A DNA stretch of 64,000 nucleotides from Galaxea fascicularis (Eukaryota > Cnidaria > Anthozoa > Scleractinia > Euphylliidae): positions 3,808,484 to 3,872,483 of the forward strand of contig OX419336.1 of NCBI GenBank assembly GCA_948470475.1, given 5' to 3'. The notes under the pieces are model-generated. The model ran no database searches, was not told where the DNA came from, and saw only the letters and a program-made list of their open reading frames with translations. The translations under genes were made by a program, and so were the position numbers. Position 1 is the stretch's first letter. Every line of letters starts with the position of its first letter. Positions 1 to 10,300 of the stretch are shown here, in pieces.

Positions 1-516
1 AAAGTGCATGCGCGGGAAAAATTACAGACAAATGTATGAGAAATTAAAAATCCCACCGGACGAATTTTAGAGCACTCAGGAACCTCAGATTTTCACATTA
101 AAACCGTTTAGCTAGTAATTTCAGCCTCCAATTCATAAATATTTCTACATTCAAGGCTTTTACAAGTTATTTGACATCGGAGTTTTCATATAAACACTGT
201 TATTTCCAAAGCGTTTGCCTACCTGTCAAGATGGCTTCGGTAACTGTGATGAGGTCGATTCAAACTACACGTGCCCAGTCCCTCCCACACTCTACCTACA
301 ATATTTATAACATGTACCCGCAATTTTTTCTGACTTTCAACATTGTATTGGATGGGGAAGGAGGGAACTGCAACAGAGTTTTAAATATAGCAGTGCTTTT
401 TGAAGTAACGCTCAAATCATCAATAATTACGAGTTCTACATGACTGTTCCAAGGAATTTTGTCCAGGATTGTAGCTAGGTACTTTCATAAATGTAGTTGT
501 GAGGCGTCGTAGTTTG
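1..516. other. 3' flank of the LRR gene, no gene seen
   Basis: This stretch lies downstream of the minus-strand LRR gene stop codon and probably holds its 3' UTR. I see no coding exon. Positions about 205-290 resemble the right end of the inverted-repeat element at 4966-5267 (shared core TCAAGATGGC followed by ACTGTG and AGGTC), so a diverged copy may be present. Confidence 0.4.
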
Positions 517-3500
517 TTAAACCCAGGTCACATTAAGCCTGACCCCACGATCTCTGTTTACCCTCTTCATATCCTCTACATCTTGTAAAGATATATTCTG
601 ACAGTGAGAAATATCTAATTGTACAAGGTTTGCACATGTCTCTGACAGCAAAAACATTGGCTCTACAGACAACCCAAGACACCTTGAGAGATTGAGTGAC
701 CTTAAGTGGGAGAAGCTTGATGATTTCATTAGCTGTAGAAGAATTTCATCAGTCAATTCTTCAAATGTGGAGAGATCTAATTCCTGCAACTCCACAGAAT
801 TTGATAAAATTGATGAGAGATGTTCCGATAAAGACTTACTTTGGGCAAACTTACAGCCACAAAGGTTCAGCTGATTAAGTTTGGGGCACGCCTGTACCAA
901 AGACAGGTTATTTTCTTCACCAGAAGGTGATGGAATAAAATTACCCACTAAATCTTTGCAATCAGACATCACAAGACATTTCAAAGATCTGCAGAGTGTT
1001 CCCAGTACTTTTGTGTCTACCCTTTCCAAGCCAGAAATGTTAAGAGATTCCAGCAAGTTTCCAGATTTTTCAAGAAATTTGACCAAATGAGGCTGAAATT
1101 TGATTGCTGCATTTCCAGCTATGCTGAACAACCTCAGATGCTTCAATGATGCAATGAACTGAAGACAGCCTTCTGTGACACAAGAGCAGCAATTAAGGTA
1201 GAAGTCACAAAGCAAAGGACAAGCCTCGCAAAGACTTTTCACTGACAAGTCTGTAACTGATGTGTATGACAGATTCAGAGACAACAGTCTTAAATTTTTG
1301 GAAAGTCCACCAAATGCATCGCTGCATTGTGTCATTGCCAAATGAAACTTCTGCAACTCCGTTTGAGTCAGCAAAATTTTTTGCATTCCATAACTTGTAA
1401 TGCTGGTTGAAGCCAAGTTGACATCTCGCAACCTTTGACACCTTGGGGCACTATTATCCCCACAAAGCAGACTTATCCCAGCATCAGTGATCTGAGAGCA
1501 AGACTCAGCTCTAAGGACTTTAAGCTCTGTCCAACATGATCCAAATGACTCCAAAACATCATCTGTACAAGCCAGACAGCCACTTACATTTATGGAGCGA
1601 ATACATGGAAGACTTTTGGGAATCTGTCTTAACGCCTTTGTTGAAAGGCGTGAACAGTTTTTGAGAGAGAGCTGTGTCAATTTCTGAAATACAAAAATAG
1701 AAATGACAATTTAATATTTATTAAAATTATGGCATAGAAGGAAAAAGTGTCAGTATAAACAACAGCATGCTGACAATATTATTGTTAGCATGCTGTTCTT
1801 TATGCTGATAAAGTACTTGTATGAGATGAGACATTATATATTATTTTAAAGCTGTGAAGTAAATGAAAATTTGTTGGAAATCTAGGCTAGCTTGAATTAT
1901 GGTCTTGGCCAACATACCAAAAGAGAGCAATACTACACATTTATAGTTGCTACAATACACCCATACATAATAATAAAAACAACAGAAAATTTCAAACAGT
2001 CATCTCTTAAAGTAGTTGCAGTCATTTAAGGCTGGTTTTCACTAGCGCATAAGCACAATCATAAGCACATGCATCAGTGCAAGTGAAAACAGCAGCGATA
2101 TAAGCATAAGCAGAAACAGAAACATAACAAGAACAAACCCACTTATTTGTCTCATGCTATTTTCACCAGTAACGCACTCACCATAAGCATAAGCATAAGC
2201 ACAAGAAAAACAAACAGTTCCTTGAAAACATGATATAGCTGAGATTTCTCACAGGTAAAATTTTGCTACTTACAGGCACTTAAAGCTTTAACATACCTTG
2301 CAGCGATATCCCACAACACCAAGTATCTGATCACTGACAACTGAACTACACACACTCAGGTCCAAATGTTTGATGTTAGAATGAAGAAGGATGTGAAGAT
2401 GACACACTTTTAACTGCTTCTTCTCACAAAGAATATTCAACAGTTCTTGAATGAGCTCTGAATCTAAAAAATTCAGCCAAGAGATTCATGAAGGGATGTA
2501 CCTATCTACTATTAAAAATAAAATGTTATTTCAAAGATGGTTTACCAATGGTGTGAGAAAGGGGGCTTCAACCGCCTCTCACACATCTCAACCCCGGATG
2601 GGTGGGAACATTCCAGCTTCAATGTCATTCACTTCTTTGCAGGTGTAGCAGGTGTAACCCCTAACACCTATCTCTAACCTTAAGACATTCATTAAGGGAT
2701 CTACCTGTATACCATTAATTTGCCTCAATGAAAATGATTCTTGCAAATTGGTCAGCAGTTAAACAACACAGATGAATAAATAAAGAAATAGAGAAACAGA
2801 TAAAATTTCAATTACCCACGGTGTGAGGGAAGGGCTTCAACCGCCTCCCACCCATCCCAACCCGGGATGGGTGGGAACTTTCATCTATGTCATTCACTTC
2901 TTTGCATGTGCAGCAGGTGTAAACACCAATAGTCTTTTTCTCCTTCTACATTCTCACTTATTTTTACTTTGGTTTGTTAACATTTTTTCCTGAACATTAA
3001 TTTTTGGTTTTATTTATATGAATTTTGATTGCATTAGGCCCGTTTCAAACATCGTGCTACTGTCATGCTTAGCTGGCTTGACTGTAGCACAACTCCAGCA
3101 CGACTTGGTTTCAGACATTGAATTTAATTCAGTTGAATTAAAAGCTGTTGCTATAAAAACGTACGTCAAACCACAACAAACCGGTTTTGCTGACTTTTAA
3201 AATGTCGCCGTCAAGCAAGTTCTCCGGCCCCAGAGAGCTTGTTCGCAGGCTATTAAAATGTATTTATAATTTATGAATTGAGTTTGACACGGCAGTAGCA
3301 CGATGTTTGTGCTACTCTTGTGTAGCACTGCAACCTCTGCTATGCTACACGGCAGTAGCACGACTTGGTTTCAAATGTTGTGCTACTGTCGAATTTAATT
3401 CGATCAATTGAGTTTGACAGTAGCACGTTTGAAACGGGCCTTAGGTAGTTATTGTGTTACAATAAGCATCCTTTTTTAAATTAAAATGTCTTCCACCCCT

Positions 3501-4027
3501 GCCCAAACAAAAATACAGGTATTCTATTACATCCCTACCTCCCCGGCCCATAACGGCCACCTCTTTACAACGACCACTTTCCTCTGTCCCCAAGATGGCG
3601 TTTATGGATTGGTTGGACTGTACCAAGGCTTCCACTTATTTCCATCTCTCAAACTGACATTTTGAGCCCACGGTGGAGTGAGCACCCATACCAAACCATG
3701 TTGTAACTGCCCAGCGGTATATCTTCGTAGTCAATTTGAGGGATGGAAACAAGTGCTAGCCGGGGCAATATGACGTACGGTACTGATGTAAACTACATGA
3801 ACAATTCAAGCGCCACCTCCATACTTGATGGCGGCACTATACTCTGTCCCTTCATTTAGACTGAACAGTTAGACTACAAGTTGGTGCATTTACTTACTTA
3901 AGCCATCAAATGGACCCACAACATACTTGCACCGATTGAAGTCTTGGACCGAAGAACCACTGTACGTTAAGACGATGTCTTTGGCGACGCTTAGAAGACT
4001 GAATTTCTGCAACGTTTGCACGCTCAT
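517..4027 (-). CDS. Leucine-rich-repeat protein of the FBXL/AMN1 type
   Basis: Three exons, read on the minus strand: 3898-4027, 2297-2463 and 517-1683. Introns are GT-AG with phases 1 and 0, giving 487 residues. The start ATG at 4027 opens a frame (MSVQTLQKFSLLSVAKDIVL) that joins the next exon in phase. From about residue 70 the protein is a run of leucine-rich repeats of the cysteine-containing kind seen in FBXL and AMN1 proteins, with blocks such as LTQLSLKNCSRLS, LRSLNLSRCLGLS and LVQLDISHCQNIS. Proteins of this class often present substrates to SCF ubiquitin ligases, but I see no clear F-box in the first 60 residues, so function is left open. It shares a 352-bp divergent promoter region with DCLRE1A. 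Intron 1 carries a tandem duplication and a MITE, intron 2 a word-repeat element. Confidence 0.8.
2029..2230. mobile_element. Word-repeat element with ATAAGC motif
   Basis: It lies in intron 2 of the LRR gene. It starts next to a TTA with AGGCTGGTTTTCACTAG and then contains many copies of the word CATAAGC or ATAAGCA, ending in a run near 2188-2205. The start resembles that of the elements at 11961 and 56271. The right end is not clear, so the copy may be truncated. Confidence 0.5.
2480..2935. repeat. Imperfect tandem duplication in LRR intron 1
   Basis: Two diverged units, about 2480-2655 and 2683-2930, share the order: ATTCAT(G/T)AAGGGAT, then GGTGTGAG, then GCTTCAACCGCCTC, then GGATGGGTGGGAAC, then GTCATTCACTTCTTTGCA. 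The first unit starts within 20 bp of the acceptor of exon 2 (2463). Confidence 0.65.
3034..3443. mobile_element. MITE with TTA target-site duplication
   Basis: Terminal inverted repeats GGCCCGTTTCAAAC (from 3037) and GTTTGAAACGGGCC (to 3440) are flanked on both sides by TTA (3034-3036 and 3441-3443). A 3-bp TTA duplication is what PIF/Harbinger-type transposons make. The interior has no transposase; it repeats the words GTAGCACGA and GTGCTACT in both orientations. It lies in intron 1 of the LRR gene. Confidence 0.75.
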
Positions 4028-4379
4028 TACTGAACATTCGCGGAAAATTGCGAGTCAACGATATAGACTACTGAGTTTGAATAAGTCCTTCGCAAATATA
4101 AAAATAATCAAATGGGACACGATGGCAAACAAAGGACGCGATCGATTGCAGACGGTGGTCGACGGATGATGACCATGTAAGAGAACACTCGATCATGTGA
4201 TCAGCTGCCTTTCGGTAATTCAATAGGTATGTCAAGTAAGCTGAATGTTTGCATGTGTGCGCGAAAACAGAATTTAACATGGCGGAAAATTTGAACAGTT
4301 TTGTCCATGTTGTGATTCGGTGCCGATTTCTGAATTCTCTTCTTTCTACAGAAGAGAACTAAACGACTTGTATTACAAA
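4028..4379. promoter_or_regulatory. Divergent promoter between LRR gene and DCLRE1A
   Basis: The start codons of the two genes are 352 bp apart and point away from each other, so promoters must overlap here. No TATA box was recognised. A YY1-like ATGGCGG lies at 4279-4285, a usual position just after a TATA-less start site. A pyrimidine-rich stretch ending in CTACAG at 4350 could be an acceptor for a 5' UTR intron of DCLRE1A. Confidence 0.55.
4279..4362 (+). other. Possible upstream ORF of DCLRE1A
   Basis: An ATG inside ATGGCGG opens a 27-codon frame ending in TAA at 4360-4362, 17 bases before the DCLRE1A start and in another frame. It would matter only if transcription starts upstream of 4279 and no 5' UTR intron is removed. 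Confidence 0.25.
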
Positions 4380-7300
4380 ATGGAAGGAGATGAAGATGAT
4401 GATGACATATGGGATGAAAAATCTCTGAAGCTGCCCAAACGAAAGCAGCAGAACTCGACTCACAAACGCGGGAAACGTTCAACCACCAAGTTGTCCAAGC
4501 GTATAAAAAAGGATGTTAATAAAACCCAAGTTAGTACCGAATCGCACTCCTCACAAGCGACAAAGTCGGACAACAGCGGAGGCGATAGTGGTAGCCGAAG
4601 TCTTAGGAAGACAACGCCGTTAAAGCGCAAAAGAACAGATTCCTCCATTAGTCGAAATGAATTCCAAGAAACGGCTTCTGGTAGAAATACCTGTCAGCAT
4701 GAAAAGGGCAGCTCAACTGTTTCAATCAAGAAAGTAACACCCCAGAAAGACATCATGGAAGGCTTTTGCCCGAGGTGTCAGATGCCCTTCTCTGCCTTAA
4801 TTGGACAGTCTCCTGGATGGCATGTCAGAGAATGCCTTGAGACTAAATATTCTTACATAGGTATCATGTAACTTCTACATGTAGCATCATGTAGCAAATG
4901 TTAATCAGTAACTTAACACATTTATCTGATTTATTAAGCTGCCAATCAATCAAGCAATCAGTAATAGACCTTTCCATGGTGTTTTAAACCATCTTGACTG
5001 CGTGGCAAATACAGCTAAAATTACAATCAATGTATTGGATTTTGGCCGACATTGAAACCTGTAACACTGCTAGAAAGAGGCAGATTTCCGCAATGAAACA
5101 ATCTCTGTATGAACATCTTATAAAAGACATCTTCACTGCGGAAATCCGCCTCTTTGTAGCAGCATTGCAGTGGGTTAAAGTCGGTCCAAAATCCCATACA
5201 TTTACTGTAATTTTAGCTGTGTTTGCTCCCCAGTCAAGATGGCATCAAAAACTGTGGAAAGGTCTATTGAACCAGTAATTTACTGAATCAATATTGATCT
5301 AGTAATCAGGCAATGAACTAACCACCCATTTAATTTATGAGGTTAAACAGTCAGTCAGTCAGTGAGTCAACTAGTTAGCCAGCCAATCAAAATTAACTAA
5401 CTTGTGACTTGTTGTAATATATTTTTCTTTTCTATTTCTTTTGTTTCATTTTTACTGATAATGATGTTTGATTTAAAAGCGCAACCCGCCTCGATTAGCT
5501 CTGCTATCTGCGGGTTGCGCAGGATTATCATTGTATTTTCTTTTTCAAATAACAAAATGAATGAATCAATCAATCAATCAATCAATCAATTAATCAATCA
5601 TTATTTTCACTGATCAAACAGTATAAACACGTGTTTCTTTTCTACCATGGTTCAGTTAATAGGTGATTCAGGTTTTTGAGCCTGGCTTTTCTCCATTCTT
5701 CTTCACGCAGGTGACTGTGCCAATGGGATTCACTGCAAATCTACTTTTTCTCCACATTATAAAAGATATTCGCACTCACTTCTGGCTACTACCAGGAGTT
5801 GTGGCATCTTTGAGAAACAGGATGAGGAAAACATTAGTAAACACTTAAGGGATGAGTTGGTAAGAAATTTATTTTTACACTGTTGCAACAAAGTTTTGTC
5901 CTTCCTTCCTCCATTGCTACACCCCTATCTTCCTTCCTTCTTCATTCTCTGTCCCCTTTCCTTTTCTTTATCTCTTTCATGTCCTTTCTTTCCCATTCTC
6001 TCACTCTCTTTTCCTCCATTCATTTCACCCATCCCTATCTACTTCCTTGTCACCTTCTTTCTTCCCTCTCCTTCATTTTCTCTTTCTTCTCTCTTTGTTT
6101 TTCCTTTCTTCATTTTTGTCATACACTGTTTCATTCTCCTCTTCTTCCCTACCTTTCTTGGGACCACATGCAGTTTTACACGTAAAGTCCAGTTAAGGAT
6201 CACAATTTTGTAATAGACTGGAGTTTCTTTCAATTTCTGTGAAAGGTGGGAACAATGAGCCAGTCATCGCGACAGTTAAAATTTCCAGGCCAACATTTGC
6301 CAGAAACAGTTGTGAGAACTATGGATGATGATTCTGAATTACAAGTAACAGCATTAATTAGTACCCAGGGTAGTGAAAATGTGGATTTGAAGCCACTGGA
6401 CATTTCCAGTAATGAAACTGATACATATGTTTCTTGTACAAACAAAACACAAACTAATTGCAAAGAAAGTGTCAAGGATGATTTTTGTGCCGAGAGATTC
6501 TTAACGTTTTCTGAAACAAAGAAGCTAGGAGCTGAACATGATTGCAGTTCTGGTGCACTGTGCCATAGATCACAAGATCAAGTAAATATTGAAGGTAGCC
6601 CGCAAAGTCTGGATGTGGATGAAAAGCAGCACCATTATCTCTCACAAACTGTAGCTTCAGTCAAACAGGAAAATAACAGTGATGCTTATGAAAACAACTT
6701 TCCACTGTCTTCAGTGAAATCAAAGTCACAACTTGAAGATAAGAAAGGAATTCTAACTGTTCCATCAACTTCCACTCTAAAACAAAAGTCAGTGTTGTCA
6801 TTTGCCAAGAAATCAAACATCAAAGCAGGGTCAACCAAGTCGTCGCTAAAACAAACTGATATAGGAGTATTTTTTGGGTTGAAACCTCTCACAAAACCTG
6901 TTGAAAATAAACTGACTTCTGCTCAAAGTGATGCCAAAGGTTCAAGCTCGTCACAATCATCAGCTGTGTCTCATAGGCCTGGGCCTGGCAGTTGGAGAGG
7001 AAGAAAATATAATCGAAGTGGTGCCACAAATATCGACTCTGTTTCTGAAGGGCAAAGTTCAGGTCCTGGTGAAGATCCATCTGCCCCTCAATCAAAAAAG
7101 AATTGTCCATTTTACAAGAGGATCCCTGATAGTGCAATAACAGTGGATGCATTTTGTTATGGTAATATCCCTGGTTGTTGTGCCTATTTCTTGAGTCATT
7201 TTCACTATGATCATTATCGTGGGCTGAATGGCAAATTTGCAAACCCTGTCTACTGTAGTAAGGTGAGTGAAGGACCCAGTGTCTCATAAAACATTCTTAA

Positions 7301-10300
7301 GAACTGGCTACTTTTGTGGCTTCGTTGAAAAATGGCTCAAGTGCTGATTTGGACTTTGAGTCCAGTTTTCAGAAAATTGATTGTCACTGACTGTCAATAG
7401 GACCTATACTCATCTGGCATCATCTATACTCACCTGATAACCCTTTAAATTGCACTCGTAAATTTTTTCAAAGACCACAAATTGCACGGGCCCGTAGGGC
7501 TCGTGCAATTTTGTTGGTCTTTGAAAAAATTTACTTGTGCTTATTTATTCCAAATTGCACTCGGAATCATGTGATTACCTATACAAATATTGCATTCACA
7601 ACTGCGAGGATCATCTTTCATTTGATTTTTAATTTCCACAGTTCATATATGATTTATGTCATATACATCACTGATGAAGGTCTTGATTGTTTAACAAATT
7701 CTCCTCATCATTACCATAGAAAATGTGTGGAGAACACAGGAGAATAGTACTTCTTTCACTTTGTTCTCTAGATCACTGCAAACTTGGTTATGTCAAAGCT
7801 GTATGTTAAGAAGCAGTTTGTTCATCCACTTCCCATGAATACCCCCACTGTTATTCAAAATGTTGAAGTGACACTGCTGGAGGCAAACCAGTAAGTTCAA
7901 TGTAATTTAAAGTTATCGAGGTGAAATAAATATACACAGCACAAGTTTCACACACTTGAAAATGGTGTGCACCAGGCCTGTTTTCCTTTCTTACCTTTGT
8001 ATTCTCTCTGGGGCTACTTCAAACAGGAAGAAGTCTTGCATCATGGTTTTACACTTATTTAATAACGGATAAAATTGAATGTACTGTTTAAGTCTAAATT
8101 TTTCAGTAAGGCATCCTTTCCAAATAACCAAACATTCTGGAAATTCTGTCTGATGAATCAAAAAGAAAAAAAACAACCCTGAAAGGTTATCTCAACCATC
8201 AGAAATGTTATTAGATCAATACTTGTTTCTAAGTCAAAGTTGAGTTGAAGAGAAGGAAGTGTTTTCAAATACAGTGTATCTTGACTGAATTATGATTGTT
8301 TATGGCAGATTGAACTTTGGAGAAATCCAAAACAAAATGGCATATAACACTGACAATACTGGTAAATTTCTTTTTTTCAGTTGTCCAGGAGCTGTGTTGT
8401 TTCTTTTCAAGCTCCTTAATGGTCAGACAATTCTACATACAGGTTAAGTATTAACTCTTAAATAAAATTTAATATCACTCTTAGTATCAACTTACTCTTA
8501 ATTTCACTAACTTTTTCAGAAGAGTTAAAACTGTTTGAACCAGTGTTCTTCTGCATGCAGCGGTCCATAGCTCTGACGTCCAGAGCTCTCCTTAGGACTG
8601 GTAAAATTGTTAGCACTGTATCGGCCTTCTTCCATTCTCTTGATGCATAATGACGAGAAGTGGATTTATGGGGACTTTTGGTTGCTCTGGCTTGACAGGA
8701 TGACTTGACTATTACCCCCATGTTATTTTCTTGGGTGTAATTCTTTTTAAGGGTTTGGGGCAAGGTGTCTCAGTAATGTTTGGAGAGGGTTGGTTGGTTG
8801 GTTGTTTGCAGTGTGCTTCACTGAGAACACAAGGACTAAGCTCTTGTGTTGTCTTCAATGTTAACTCAAAGAGATTGTGCTGTCATTCTAGCTTTTCTCT
8901 TGATTCTGTATTACCGGACACATACCTGAAGGAATATTATTTTTTTAAACCAAGGTGACTTCCGTGCATCAGCAGCAATGGAACATTACCCAGAGTTACA
9001 GCGATGTAAGATTGATGTCCTGTACCTGGATACTACGTAAGCTCTTCATGTGTGTAGCAATTAGTATCTATTTGTTCCATCTCCAGCACTGTCGTTAAGC
9101 TAATTATGACCACAACTGGGAAGACTCAGATATTAATAAAATAATAATGGCCCATTGCACGATTCATAATTTACAGGGGGACTAGCAATATTCCTTTTTT
9201 TTATAATTTGGAAACCAAGAGGTTTAGCTCAATCCTTCTATTGATAACTGCATCAATTCTTGACACAGTGGCTTTGTTTGATGCGTAGTTTTCTGTGGTA
9301 CTCCCTTATCCCTTTTCTTTGTATAAAGCTTAAAGCTTATTTGTCGGTTTCTCATTTTTACGGAACACGCTTACTGTAAAATTCAAAAGTACAATGTAAC
9401 AATCCCCTGACAGTAACAGTAATTTTTACCTTACTATTGAATCCTTAAAGCCCCCCCGCCCCTCCCTCTCTCTTGTACTCAATATTACACACTCTGTCCA
9501 CTGCTATTCTAGGTACTGTGATCCAGAGTATTCCTTCCCACCTCAAGAAGAAACTGTCGACTTTGCAGTGAGCAAAGCTCTTCAAGCCTGTAGGCAAAAC
9601 CCCAAAACACTTATTGTTTGTGGTTCATACACTATAGGAAAGGAACGAGTTTTTCTAGGCAAGTATTGGTACTTAGAGTAAGAACATCAGATGTAATGGT
9701 TGTCAGATTTTTGGTGATACAAATTTCAACTTCTCTTCCCTCATCTTTCCAAGGGTAGAATGTCCAACCAGGAACCATTTCATAACTTTCAAAACCTTTG
9801 TGTAACTTTCAAAGAATTGTTAGCGAGGACAAATATTTCTCTATTACAGGCCTGTATATCATGTCCCAACAGATGAATCTTCATTCTTTCATAACTTTCT
9901 TGTTAATATTTTTTACAATTTATTTTGGAATATTCAAATGTTTTGACTGTGGGTGGTATAAAAGTCAAGAGTTTGAATGTGTAACTTGTCTCATTGTTCA
10001 AACAAAAGTTTGCCATTCATTGTTGAAATGGTCCTTTTTTTCATGTATGTACTAGCCATTGCAGAAGCACTTGGTTGTAAGGTCAGTGTAGACAAACAGA
10101 AGAAGAAAGTCCTGGACTGTCTTGAATCAGATCACATTAAGTCTGTGATCACAACAGACTGGAAGGAAGGAAAACTTCATGTTCTGCCAATGGCAAAGCT
10201 AACATTGCAGGTGCACTGATATCTTGAACTCTGTGTTCTTTGCTTGTACTTAGTGGGTACTCAATAATAATTGTGTGATGAAAGGAATGACTTTTTATTG

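Noticed and set aside
3018..3200. Plus-strand 60-residue frame
   Set aside because: It lies inside the TTA-flanked MITE in LRR intron 1.
5857..6213. Open frames of 118 and 100 residues on the plus strand
   Set aside because: They arise from the pyrimidine-rich tract in DCLRE1A intron 2 and are low-complexity Leu/Ser/Phe strings.
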